From contig CM075651.1 in the NCBI GenBank assembly GCA_037953625.1, positions 108,253,001-108,317,000 on the forward strand: DNA of 64,000 bases, given 5' to 3'. A program made the position numbers and the translations under genes. This DNA comes from Crotalaria pallida (taxonomy: Eukaryota; Streptophyta; Magnoliopsida; Fabales; Fabaceae). Below the pieces are notes generated by a model that saw only the letters and a list, made by a program, of their open reading frames with translations, had not been told where the DNA came from and did not search any database. Below, piece after piece: positions 24,460 through 38,200 of the stretch. Within the stretch, counting starts at the first letter, position 1. Each line of letters starts with the position of its first letter.

Positions 24460-27400
24460 ATACTCTCTTAACCATTTTACACTTGTTAGAACCTCCAACG
24501 TCTCATGCTACACCCTCTACGTCCCTTGGGGTACCATGCAATGTTTAGGATCATTCTAATGGATATTATAAGTCCTAATACACATTCCTAGACCATTTTA
24601 AGCCTTTAGAATACTCTCTTAACCATTCTACACCTGTTAGAACCTCCTAGGACTCATGCTAGACCCTCTACGTCCCTTGGGGACTCCAGCATTGTTTAGG
24701 ATCATTCAAATGGTTCTTATAAGTCCTAATACACATTCCGAGACCATTCTAAGCCTTTAGAATACTCTCTTAACCATTCTACACTTGTTAGAACCTCCAA
24801 AGTTTCATGCTACACCCTCTACGTCCCTTGGGGACTCAAGCATTGTTTAGGATCATTCTAATGGTTATTACAAGTCCTAATACACATTCCTATACCATTT
24901 TAAGACTTTAGAATACTCTCTTAACCATTCTACACCTGTTAGAACCTCCAATGACTCATGCTAGACCCTCTACGTCCCTTGGGGACTCAAGCATTTTTTA
25001 GGATCATTCTAATCGTTCTTATATGACCTAATACACATTCCTAGACCATTCTAAGCCTTTAGAATACTCTATTAACCATTCTACACTTGTTAGAACCTCC
25101 AAGGACTCATGCTACACCCTCTACGTCCCTTAGGGTACCATGCAATGTTTAGGATCATTCTAATGGTTATTAGAATTCCTAATACACATTCCTAGACCAT
25201 TCTAAGCCTTTAGAATACTCTCTTAACCATTCTACACCTGTTAGAACCTCCAATGACTCATGCTAGACCCTCTACGTCCTTTGGGGACTCAAGCATTGTT
25301 TAGGATCATTCTAATGGTTCTTATAAGTCCTAATACACATTCCTAGACCATTTTAAGCCTTTAGAATACTCTCTTAACCATTCTACACTTGTTAGAACCT
25401 CCAAGGACTCATGCTACACCCTCTACGTCCCTTGGGGTACCATGCAATGTTTCGGTGTTAGAACCTCCAATTACTCATGCTAGACCCTCTACGTCCCTTG
25501 GGGATTCAAGCATTGTTTAGGATCATTCTAATTGTTACTATAAGTCCTAATACACATTCCTAGACCATTCTAAGCCTTTAGAATACTCTCTTTACCATTC
25601 TACACCTGTTAGAAACTCCAATGACTCATGCTAGACCCTCTACGTCCCTTGGGGACTCAAGCATTGTTTAGGATCATTCTAATGGTTCTTATAAGTCCTA
25701 ATACACATTCCTAGACCATTCTAAGCCTTTAGAATACTCTCTTAACCATTCTACACTTGTTAGAACCTCCAAGGACTCATGCTACACCCTCTACGTCCCT
25801 TGGGGTACCATGCAATGTTTAGGATCATTCTAATGGTTATTATAAGTCCTAATACACATTCCTAGACTATTCTAAGCCTTTGGAATACTCTCTCAACCAT
25901 TCAACACCTGTTAGAACCTCCAATGACTCATGCTACACCCTCTACGTCCCTTGGGGACTCAAGCATTGTTTAGGATCATTCTAATGGTTATTATAAGTCC
26001 TAATACACATTCCTAGACCATTCTAAGCCTTTAGAATATTCTCTTAACCATTCTACACTTGTTAGAACCTCCAAGGACTCATGCTATACCCTCTACGCCC
26101 CTTGGGGTACCATGCAATGTTTAGGATAATTCTAATGGTTATTATAAGTCCTAATACACATTCCTAGACCATTCAAAGCCTTTAGAATACTCTCTTAACC
26201 ATTCTACACCTGTTAGAACCTCCAATGACTCAAGCTAGACCCTCTACGTCCCTTGGGGACTCAAGCATTGTTTAGGGTCATTCTAATGGTTCTTATAAGT
26301 CCTAATACACATTCCTAGACCGTTCTAAGCCTTTAGAATACTCTCTTTTAACCAATCTACACTTGTTAGAACCTCCAAGGACTCATGCTACACCCTCTAC
26401 ATCCCTTAGGTTACCATGCAATGTTTAGGATCATTCTAATGGTTATTTTAACTCCTAATACACATTCCTAGACCATTCTAAGCCTTTAGAATACTCTCTT
26501 AACCATTCTACACCTGTTAGAACCTCCAATGACTCATGCTAGACCCTCTACGTCCCTTGGGGTACCATGCAATGTTTAGGATCATTCTAATGGTTATTAT
26601 AAGTCCTAATACACATTCCTAGACCATTCTAAGCCTTTAGAATACTCTCTTAACCATTCTACACCTATTAGAACCTCCAATGACTCATGCTAGACCCTCT
26701 ACATCCCTTGGGACTCAAGCATTGTTTAGGATCATTCTAATGGTTCTTATAAGTCCTAATACACATTCCTAGACCATTCTAAGCCTTTAGAATACTCTCT
26801 TAACCATTCTACACCTGTTAGAACCTCCAATGACTCATGCTAGACCCTCTACGTCCCTTGGGGACTCAAGCATTGTTCAGGATCATTCTAATGGTTCTTA
26901 TAAGTCCTAATACACATTCCTAGACCATTCTAAGCCTTTAGAATACTCTCTTAACCATTCTACACTTGTTAGAACCTCCAAAGTATCATGCTACACCCTC
27001 TACATCCCTTGGGGACTCAAGCATTGTTTAGGATCATTCTAATGGTTATTATAAGTCCTAATACACATTCCTAGACCATTCTAAGCCTTTAGAATACTCT
27101 CTTAACCATTCTACACCTATTAGAACCTCCAATGACTCATGCTAGACCCTCTACGTCCCTTGGGGACTCAAGCATTGTTTAGGATCATTCTAATGGTTCT
27201 TATAAGTCCTAATACACATTCCTAGACCATTCTAAGCCTTTAGAATACTCTCTTAACCATTCTACACTTGTTAGAACCTCCAAGGACTCATGCTACACCC
27301 TCTACGTCACTTTGGGGACTCAAGCATTATTTAGGATCATTCTAATGGTTCTTATAAGTCCTAATACATATTCCTAGACCATTCTAAGCCTTTAGAATAC

Positions 27401-29110
27401 TCTCTTAACCATTCTACACCTGTTAGAACCTCCAATGACTCATGCTACACCCTCTACATCCCTTGGGGACTCAAGCATTGTTTAGGATCATTCTAATGGT
27501 TATTATAAGTCCTAATACACATTCCTAGACCATTCTAAGCCTTTAGAATACTCTCTTAACCATTCTACACTTGTTAGAACCTCCAACGTCTCATGCTACA
27601 CCCTCTACGTCCCTTGGGGTACCATGCAATGTTTAGGATCATTCTAATGGTTATTATAAGTCCTAATACACATTCCTAGACCATTTTAAGCCTTTAGAAT
27701 ACTCTCTTAACCATTCTACATCTGTTAGAACCTCCAAGGACTCATGCTAGACCCTCTACGTCCCTTGGGGACTCCAGCATTGTTTAGGATCATTCAAATG
27801 GTTCTTATAAGTCCTAATACACATTCCTAGACCATTCTAAGCCTTTAGAATACTCTCTTAACCATTCTACACTTGTTAGAACCTCCAAAGTATCATGCTA
27901 CACCCTCTACATCCCTTGGGGACTCAAGCATTGTTTAGGATCATTCTAATGGTTATTATAAGTCCTAATACACATTCCTAGACCATTCAAAGCCTTTAGA
28001 ATACTCTCTTAACCATTCTACACTTGTTAGAACCTCCAACGTCTCATGCTACACCCTCTACGTCCCTTGGGGTACCATGCAATGTTTAGGATCATTCTAA
28101 TGGTTATTATAAGTCCTAATACACATTCCTAGACCATTTTAAGCCTTTAGAATACTCTCTTAACCATTCTACATCTGTTAGAACCTCCAATGACTCATGC
28201 TAGACCCTCTACGTCCCTTGGGGACTCAAGCATTGTTTAGGATCATTCTAATGGTTCTTATAAGTCCTAATACACATTCCTAGACCATTCTAAGCCTTTA
28301 GAATACTCTCTTAACCATTCTACACTTGTTAGAACCTCCAAGGACTCATGCTACACCCTCTACGTCACTTTGGGGACTCAAGCATTATTTAGGATCATTC
28401 TAATGGTTCTTATAAGTCCTAATACATATTCCTAGACCATTCTAAGCCTTTAGAATACTCTCTTAACCATTCTACACCTGTTAGAACCTCCAATGACTCA
28501 TGCTAGACCCTCTACGTCCCTTGGGGCTCAAGCATTGTTCAGGATCATTCTAATGGTTCTTATAAGTCCTAATACACATTCCTAGACCATTCTAAGCCTT
28601 TAGAATACTCTCTTAACCATTCTACACTTGTTAGAACCTCCAACGTCTCATGCTACACCCTCTACGTCCCTTGGGGTACCATGCAATGTTTAGGATCATT
28701 CTAATGGTTATTATAAGTCCTAATACACATTCCTAGACCATTTTAAGCCTTTAGAATACTCTCTTAACCATTCTACATCTGTTAGAACCTCCTAGGACTC
28801 ATGCTAGACCCTCTACGTCCCTTGGGGACTCCAGCATTGTTTAGGATCATTCAAATGGTTCTTATAAGTCCTAATACACATTCCTAGACCATTCTAAGCC
28901 TTTAGAATACTCTCTTAACCATTCTACACTTCTTAGAACCTCCAAAGTATCATGCTACACCCTCTACATCCCTTGGGGACTCTAGCATTGTTTAGGATCA
29001 TTCTAATTGTTATTATAAGTCCTAATACACATTCCTACACCATTCTAAGCCTTTAGAATACTCTCTTAACCATTCTACACTTGTTAGAACCTCCAAGGAC
29101 TCATGCTACA
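24460..29110 (+). repeat. Mixed monomers, first appearance of several right-hand subfamilies
   Basis: The stretch is still 151-bp monomers throughout. CCAACGTCTC units recur, and two new subfamilies appear: CCAAAGTATCATG with TACATCCC (first near 26976), and CGTCACTTTGGGGACTC with GCATTATTTAGG (first near 27304), which is one base longer. The GGGGCTCAAGCATTGTTCAGG unit, one base shorter, also recurs. Blocks of three to seven monomers repeat here without one fixed period. These are the building blocks of the long HORs to the right. Confidence 0.75.
25385..25450 (+). repeat. Truncated monomer (66 bp), copy 3
   Basis: This is the third unit with the identical TTTCGGTGTTAGAACC junction and 66-bp length. 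It differs from the others just downstream (CCAATTACTC rather than CCAATGACTC). It was probably spread by segmental duplication rather than by independent deletions. Confidence 0.9.
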
Positions 29111-32100
29111 CCCTCTACGTCCCTTGGGGACCCAAGCTTTGTTTAGGATCATTCTAATGGTTCTTATAAGTCCTAATACACATTCCTAGACCATTCTAAG
29201 CCTTTAGAATACTCTCTTAACCATTCTACACTTGTTAGAACCTCCAACGTCTCATGCTACACCCTCTACGTCCCTTGGGGTACCATGCAATGTTTAGGAT
29301 CATTCTAATGGTTATTATAAGTCCTAATACACATTCCTAGACCATTCTAAGCCTTTAGAATACTCTCTTAACCATTCTACACCTGTTAGAACCTCCAATG
29401 ACTCAAGCTAGAACCTCTACGTCCCTTGGGGACTCAAGCATTGTTTAGGATCATTCTAATGGTTCTTATAAGTCCTAATACACATTCCTAGACCGTTCTA
29501 AGCCTTTAGAATACTCTCTTAACCATTCTACACTTGTTAGAACCTCCAACGTCTCATGCTACACCCTCTACGTCCCTTGGGGTACCATGCAATGTTTAGG
29601 ATCATTCTAATGGTTATTATAAGTCCTAATACACATTCCTAGACCATTCAAAGCCTTTAGAATACTCTCTTAACCATTCTACACCTGTTAGAACCTCCAA
29701 GGACTCATGCTACACCCTCTACGTCACTTTGGGGACTCAAGCATTATTTAGGATCATTCTAATGGTTCTTATAAGTCCTAATACATATTCCTAGACCATT
29801 CTAAGCCTTTAGAATACTCTCTTAACCATTCTACACCTGTTAGAACCTCCAATGACTCATGCTAGACCCTCTACGTCCCTTCGGGCTCAAGCATTGTTCA
29901 GGATCATTCTAATGGTTCTTATAAGTCCTAATACACATTCCTAGACCATTCTAAGCCTTTAGAATACTCTCTTAACCATTCTACACTTCTTAGAACCTCC
30001 AAAGTATCATGCTACACCCTCTACATCCCTTGGGGACTCAAGCATTGTTTAGGATTATTCTAATTGTTATTATAAGTCCTAATACACATTCCTACACCAT
30101 TCTAAGCCTTTAGAATACTCTCTTAACCATTCTACACTTGTTAGAACCTCCAAGGACTCATGCTACACCCTCTACGTCCCTTGGGGACCCAAGCTTTGTT
30201 TAGGATCATTCTAATGGTTCTTATAAGTCCTAATACACATTCCTAGACCATTCTAAGCCTTTAGAATACTCTCTTAACCATTCTACACTTGTTAGAACCT
30301 CCAACGTCTCATGCTACACCCTCTACGTCCCTTGGGGTACCATGCAATGTTTAGGATCATTCTAATGGTTATTATAAGTCCTAATACACATTCCTAGACC
30401 ATTCTAAGCCTTTAGAATACTCTCTTAACCATTCTACACCTGTTAGAACCTCCAATGACTCAAGCTAGAACCTCTACGTCCCTTGGGGACTCAAGCATTG
30501 TTTAGGATCATTCTAATGGTTCTTATAAGTCCTAATACACATTCCTAGACCGTTCTAAGCCTTTAGAATACTCTCTTAACCATTCTACACTTGTTAGAAC
30601 CTCCAACGTCTCATGCTACACCCTCTACGTCCCTTGGGGTACCATGCAATGTTTAGGATCATTCTAATGGTTATTATAAGTCCTAATACACATTCCTAGA
30701 CCATTCAAAGCCTTTAGAATACTCTCTTAACCATTCTACACCTGTTAGAACCTCCAAGGACTCATGCTACACCCTCTACGTCACTTTGGGGACTCAAGCA
30801 TTATTTAGGATCATTCTAATGGTTCTTATAAGTCCTAATACATATTCCTAGACCATTCTAAGCCTTTAGAATACTCTCTTAACCATTCTACACCTGTTAG
30901 AACCTCCAATGACTCATGCTAGACCCTCTATGTCCCTTGGGGCTCAAGCATTGTTCAGGATCATTCTAATGGTTCTTATAAGTCCTAATACACATTCCTA
31001 GACCATTCTAAGCCTTTAGAATACTCTCTTAACCATTCTACACTTGTTAGAACCTCCAACGTCTCATGCTACACCCTCTACATCCCTTGGGGTACCATGC
31101 AATGTTTAGGATCATTCTAATGGTTATTATAAGTCCTAATACACATTCCTAGACCATTTTAAGCCTTTAGAATACTCTCTTAACCATTCTACATCTGTTA
31201 GAACCTCCTAGGACTCATGCTAGACCCTCTACGTCCCTTGGGGACTCCAGCATTGTTTAGGATCATTCAAATGGTTCTTATAAGTCCTAATACACATTCC
31301 TAGACCATTCTAAGCCTTTAGAATACTCTCTTAACCATTCTACACTTGTTAGAACCTCCAAAGTATCATGCTACACCCTCTACATCCCTTGGGGACTCAA
31401 GCATTGTTTAGGATCATTCTAATTGTTATTATAAGTCCTAATAGACATTCCTAGACCATTCTAAGCCTTTAGAATACTCTCTTAACCATTCTACACTTGT
31501 TAGAACCTCCAAGGACTCATGCTACACCCTCTACGTCCCTTGGGGACCCAAGCTTTGTTTAGGATCATTCTAATGGTTCTTATAAGTCCTAATACACATT
31601 CCTAGACCATTCTAAGCCTTTAGAATACTCTCTTAACCATTCTACACTTGTTAGAACCTCCAACGTCTCATGCTACACCCTCTACGTCCCTTGGGGTACC
31701 ATGCAATGTTTAGGATCATTCTAATGGTTATTATAAGTCCTAATACACATTCCTAGACCATTCTAAACCTTTAGAATACTCTCTTAACCATTCTACACCT
31801 GTTAGAACCTCCAATGACTCAAGCTAGAACCTCTACGTCCCTTGGGGACTCAAGCATTGTTTAGGATCATTCTAATGGTTCTTATAAGTCCTAATACACA
31901 TTCCTAGACCGTTCTAAGCCTTTAGAATACTCTCTTAACCATTCTACACTTGTTAGAACCTCCAACGTCTCATGCTACACCCTCTACGTCCCTTGGGGAC
32001 CCAAGCTTTGTTTAGGATCATTCTAATGGTTCTTATAAGTCCTAATACACATTCCTAGACCATTCTAAGCCTTTAGAATACTCTCTTAACCATTCTACAC

Positions 32101-34848
32101 TTGTTAGAACCTCCAACGTCTCATGCTACACCCTCTACGTCCCTTGGGGTACCATGCAATGTTTAGGATCATTCTAATGGTTATTATAAGTCCTAATACA
32201 CATTCCTAGACCATTCTAAGCCTTTAGAATACTCTCTTAACCATTCTACACCTGTTAGAACCTCCAATGACTCAAGCTAGAACCTCTACGTCCCTTGGGG
32301 ACTCAAGCATTGTTTAGGATCATTCTAATGGTTCTTATAAGTCCTAATACACATTCCTAGACCGTTCTAAGCCTTTAGAATACTCTCTTAACCATTCTAC
32401 ACTTGTTAGAACCTCCAACGTCTCATGCTACACCCTCTACGTCCCTTGGGGTACCATGCAATGTTTAGGATCATTCTAATGGTTATTATAAGTCCTAATA
32501 CACATTCCTAGACCATTCAAAGCCTTTAGAATACTCTCTTAACCATTCTACACCTGTTAGAACCTCCAAGGACTCATGCTACACCCTCTACGTCACTTTG
32601 GGGACTCAAGCATTATTTAGGATCATTCTAATGGTTCTTATAAGTCCTAATACATATTCCTAGACCATTCTAAGCCTTTAGAATACTCTCTTAACCATTC
32701 TACACCTGTTAGAACCTCCAATGACTCATGCTAGACCCTCTACGTCCCTTCGGGCTCAAGCATTGTTCAGGATCATTCTAATGGTTCTTATAAGTCCTAA
32801 TACACATTCCTAGACCATTCTAAGCCTTTAGAATACTCTCTTAACCATTCTACACTTCTTAGAACCTCCAAAGTATCATGCTACACCCTCTACATCCCTT
32901 GGGGACTCAAGCATTGTTTAGGATTATTCTAATTGTTATTATAAGTCCTAATACACATTCCTACACCATTCTAAGCCTTTAGAATACTCTCTTAACCATT
33001 CTACACTTGTTAGAACCTCCAAGGACTCATGCTACACCCTCTACGTCCCTTGGGGACCCAAGCTTTGTTTAGGATCATTCTAATGGTTCTTATAAGTCCT
33101 AATACACATTCCTAGACCATTCTAAGCCTTTAGAATACTCTCTTAACCATTCTACACTTGTTAGAACCTCCAACGTCTCATGCTACACCCTCTACGTCCC
33201 TTGGGGTACCATGCAATGTTTAGGATCATTCTAATGGTTATTATAAGTCCTAATACACATTCCTAGACCATTCTAAGCCTTTAGAATACTCTCTTAACCA
33301 TTCTACACCTGTTAGAACCTCCAATGACTCAAGCTAGAACCTCTACGTCCCTTGGGGACTCAAGCATTGTTTAGGATCATTCTAATGGTTCTTATAAGTC
33401 CTAATACACATTCCTAGACCGTTCTAAGCCTTTAGAATACTCTCTTAACCATTCTACACTTGTTAGAACCTCCAACGTCTCATGCTACACCCTCTACGTC
33501 CCTTGGGGTACCATGCAATGTTTAGGATCATTCTAATGGTTATTATAAGTCCTAATACACATTCCTAGACCATTCAAAGCCTTTAGAATACTCTCTTAAC
33601 CATTCTACACCTGTTAGAACCTCCAAGGACTCATGCTACACCCTCTACGTCACTTTGGGGACTCAAGCATTATTTAGGATCATTCTAATGGTTCTTATAA
33701 GTCCTAATACATATTCCTAGACCATTCTAAGCCTTTAGAATACTCTCTTAACCATTCTACACCTGTTAGAACCTCCAATGACTCATGCTAGACCCTCTAT
33801 GTCCCTTGGGGCTCAAGCATTGTTCAGGATCATTCTAATGGTTCTTATAAGTCCTAATACACATTCCTAGACCATTCTAAGCCTTTAGAATACTCTCTTA
33901 ACCATTCTACACTTGTTAGAACCTCCAACGTCTCATGCTACACCCTCTACATCCCTTGGGGTACCATGCAATGTTTAGGATCATTCTAATGGTTATTATA
34001 AGTCCTAATACACATTCCTAGACCATTTTAAGCCTTTAGAATACTCTCTTAACCATTCTACATCTGTTAGAACCTCCTAGGACTCATGCTAGACCCTCTA
34101 CGTCCCTTGGGGACTCCAGCATTGTTTAGGATCATTCAAATGGTTCTTATAAGTCCTAATACACATTCCTAGACCATTCTAAGCCTTTAGAATACTCTCT
34201 TAACCATTCTACACTTGTTAGAACCTCCAAAGTATCATGCTACACCCTCTACATCCCTTGGGGACTCAAGCATTGTTTAGGATCATTCTAATTGTTATTA
34301 TAAGTCCTAATAGACATTCCTAGACCATTCTAAGCCTTTAGAATACTCTCTTAACCATTCTACACTTGTTAGAACCTCCAAGGACTCATGCTACACCCTC
34401 TACGTCCCTTGGGGACCCAAGCTTTGTTTAGGATCATTCTAATGGTTCTTATAAGTCCTAATACACATTCCTAGACCATTCTAAGCCTTTAGAATACTCT
34501 CTTAACCATTCTACACTTGTTAGAACCTCCAACGTCTCATGCTACACCCTCTACGTCCCTTGGGGTACCATGCAATGTTTAGGATCATTCTAATGGTTAT
34601 TATAAGTCCTAATACACATTCCTAGACCATTCTAAACCTTTAGAATACTCTCTTAACCATTCTACACCTGTTAGAACCTCCAATGACTCAAGCTAGAACC
34701 TCTACGTCCCTTGGGGACTCAAGCATTGTTTAGGATCATTCTAATGGTTCTTATAAGTCCTAATACACATTCCTAGACCGTTCTAAGCCTTTAGAATACT
34801 CTCTTAACCATTCTACACTTGTTAGAACCTCCAACGTCTCATGCTACA
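29110..34848 (+). repeat. 19-monomer higher-order repeat, 2869 bp, two copies
   Basis: Linked variants recur 2869 bp (19 x 151) apart: CGTCACTTTGG at 29722 and 32591, CCCTTCGGGCTCAAG near 29878 and 32747, AGGATTATTCTAATTG at 30051 and 32920, and CTAATAGACATTCC near 31440 and 34309. The match starts near 29110 and ends near 34848, where the units diverge (GGGGACCCAAGC versus GGGGTACCATGC). Inside each copy the CGTCACTTTGG unit occurs twice, about 1057 bp (7 monomers) apart. Copies look nearly identical by eye. Confidence 0.88.
29134..29139. repeat. First AAGCTT (HindIII) site of the GGGGACCCAAGCTTTG subfamily
   Basis: The subfamily carries ACCCAAGCTTTG where type A has ACTCAAGCATTG. It is first seen here and recurs many times to about 53.0 kb. 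I did not find it to the left of 29.1 kb or to the right of about 53.0 kb. It therefore marks the extent of one local expansion. Some later copies add TTTTTGATC in place of TTTAGGATC (near 40619, 43940, 46359 and 49229). Confidence 0.75.
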
Positions 34849-35275
34849 CCCTCTACGTCCCTTGGGGTACCATGCAATGTTTAGGATCATTCTAATGGTT
34901 ATTATAAGTCCTAATACACATTCCTAGACCATTCAAAGCCTTTAGAATACTCTCTTAACCATTCTACACCTGTTAGAACCTCCAAGGACTCATGCTACAC
35001 CCTCTACGTCACTTTGGGGACTCAAGCATTATTTAGGATCATTCTAATGGTTCTTATAAGTCCTAATACATATTCCTAGACCATTCTAAGCCTTTAGAAT
35101 ACTCTCTTAACCATTCTACACCTGTTAGAACCTCCAATGACTCATGCTAGACCCTCTACGTCCCTTCGGGCTCAAGCATTGTTCAGGATCATTCTAATGG
35201 TTCTTATAAGTCCTAATACACATTCCTAGACCATTCTAAGCCTTTAGAATACTCTCTTAACCATTCTACACTTCT

Positions 35276-38200
35276 TAGAACCTCCAAAGTATCATGCTAC
35301 ACCCTCTACATCCCTTGGGGACTCAAGCATTGTTTAGGATCATTCTAATTGTTATTATAAGTCCTAATACACATTCCTACACCATTCTAAGCCTTTAGAA
35401 TACTCTCTTAACCATTCTACACTTGTTAGAACCTCCAAGGACTCATGCTACACCCTCTACGTCCCTTGGGGACCCAAGCTTTGTTTAGGATTATTCTAAT
35501 GGTTCTTATAAGTCCTAATACACATTCCTAGACCATTCTAAGCCTTTAGAATACTCTCTTAACCATTCTACACTTGTTAGAACCTCCAACGTCTCATGCT
35601 ACACCCTCTACGTCCCTTGGGGTACCATGCAATGTTTAGGATCATTCTAATGGTTATTATAAGTCCTAATACACATTCCTAGACCATTTTAAGCCTTTAG
35701 AATACTCTCTTAACCATTCTACATCTGTTAGAACCTCCTAGGACTCATGCTACACCCTCTACGTCCCTTGGGGACTCCAGCATTGTTTAGGATCATTCAA
35801 ATGGTTCTTATAAGTCCTAATACACATTCCTAGACCATTCTAAGCCTTTAGAATACTCTCTTAACCATTCTACACTTGTTAGAACCTCCAAAGTATCATG
35901 CTACACCCTCTACATCCCTTGGGGACTCAAGCATTTGTTTAGGATCATTCTAATTGTTATTATAAGTCCTAATACACATTCCTAGACCATTCAAAGCCTT
36001 TAGAATACTCTCTTAACCATTCTACACCTGTTAGAACCTCCAAGGACTCATGCTACACCCTCTACGTCACTTTGGGGACTCAAGCATTATTTAGGATCAT
36101 TCTAATGGTTCTTATAAGTCCTAATACATATTCCTAGACCATTCTAAGCCTTTAGAATACTCTCTTAACCATTCTACACCTGTTAGAACCTCCAATGACT
36201 CATGCTAGACCCTCTACGTCCCTTGGGGCTCAAGCATTGTTCAGGATCATTCTAATGGTTCTTATAAGTCCTAATACACATTCCTAGACCATTCTAAGCC
36301 TTTAGAATACTCTCTTAACCATTCTACACTTGTTAGAACCTCCAACGTCTCATGCTACACCCTCTACGTCCCTTGGGGTACCATGCAATGTTTAGGATCA
36401 TTCTAATGGTTATTATAAGTCCTAATACACATTCCTAGACCATTCAAAGCCTTTAGAATACTCTCTTAACCATTCTACACCTGTTAGAACCTCCAAGGAC
36501 TCATGCTACACCCTCTACGTCACTTTGGGGACTCAAGCATTATTTAGGATCATTCTAATGGTTCTTATAAGTCCTAATACATATTCCTAGACCATTCTAA
36601 GCCTTTAGAATACTCTCTTAACCATTCTACACCTGTTAGAACCTCCAATGACTCATGCTAGACCCTCTACGTCCCTTGGGGCTCAAGCATTGTTCAGGAT
36701 CATTCTAATGGTTCTTATAAGTCCTAATACACATTCCTAGACCATTCTAAGCCTTTAGAATACTCTCTTAACCATTCTACACTTGTTAGAACCTCCAACG
36801 TCTCATGCTACACCCTCTACGTCCCTTGGGGACTCAAGCATTGTTTAGGATCATTCTAATGGTTATTATAAGTCCTAATACACATTCCTAGACCATTTTA
36901 AGCCTTTAGAATACTCTCTTAACCATTCTACATTTGTTAGAACCTCCTAGGACTCATTCTAGACCCTCTACGTCCCTTGGGGACTCTAGCATTGTTTAGG
37001 ATCATTCAAATGGTTCTTATAAGTCCTAATACACATTCCTAGACCATTCTAAGCCTTTAGAATACTCTCTTAACCATTCTACACTTGTTAGAACCTCCAA
37101 AGTATCATGCTACACCCTCTACATCCCTTGGGGACTCAAGCATTGTTTAGGATCATTCTAATTGTTATTATAAGTCCTAATACACATTCCTAGACCATTT
37201 TAAGCCTTTAGAATACTCTCTTAACCATTCTACACTTGTTAGAACCTCCAAGGACTCATGCTACACCCTATACGTCCCTTGGGGACCCAAGCTTTGTTTA
37301 GGATCATTCTAATGGTTCTTATAAGTCCTAATACACATTCCTAGACCATTCTAAGCCTTTAGAATACTCTCTTAACCATTCTACACTTGTTAGAACCTCC
37401 AACGTCTCATGCTACACCCTCTACGTCCCTTGGGGTACCATGCAATGTTTAGGATCATTCTAATGGTTATTATAAGTCCTAATACACATTCCTAGACCAT
37501 TTTAAGCCTTTAGAATACTCTCCTAACCATTCTACATCTGTTAGAACCTCCTAGGACTCATGCTAGACCCTCTACGTCCCTTGGGGACTCCAACATTGTT
37601 TAGGATCATTCAAATGGTTCTTATAAGTCCTAATACACATTCCTAGACCATTCTAAGCCTTTAGAATACTCACTTAACTATTCTACACTTGTTAGAACCT
37701 CCAAAGTATCATGCTACACCCTCTACATCCCTTGGGGACTCAAGCATTGTTTAGGATCATTCTAATTGTTATTATAAGTCCTAATACACATTCCTACACC
37801 ATTCTAAGCCTTTAGAATACTCTCTTAACCATTCTACACTTGTTAGAACCTCCAAGGACTCATGCTACACCCTCTACGTCCCTTGGGGACCCAAGCTTTG
37901 TTTAGGATTATTCTAATGGTTCTTATAAGTCCTAATACACATTCCTAGACCATTCTAAGCCTTTAGAATACTCTCTTAACCATTCTACACTTGTTAGAAC
38001 CTCCAACGTCTCATGCTACACCCTCTACGTCCCTTGGGGTACCATGCAATGTTTAGGATCATTCTAATGGTTATTATAAGTCCTAATACACATTCCTAGA
38101 CCATTTTAAGCCTTTAGAATACTCTCTTAACCATTCTACATCTGTTAGAACCTCCTAGGACTCATGCTACACCCTCTACGTCCCTTGGGGACTCCAGCAT

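Larger units (their letters stand above)
15153..24460 (+). repeat. Older dimeric A/B region with many private changes
   Basis: Here A and B monomers mostly alternate with a 302-bp dimer period. Scattered single-copy substitutions and small indels are commoner than in the flanking HORs. CAAAATCC monomers stop at about 15.3 kb. The first CCAACGTCTC monomer appears near 16.53 kb. Indels include a 5-bp loss in ACGTGGGGTACC at 19471, a two-base gain in CTCTCTTTTAACCAATC near 20927, and several duplications listed separately. The higher variation suggests less recent homogenisation than in the neighbouring blocks. Confidence 0.8.

Noticed and set aside
29878..29895. CENP-B box-like TTCGGGCTCAAG and TTCGAACCTCC
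   Set aside because: The CENP-B box needs TTCG, then A and CGGG at fixed spacing. Neither sequence has the full pattern, and both are minority variants.
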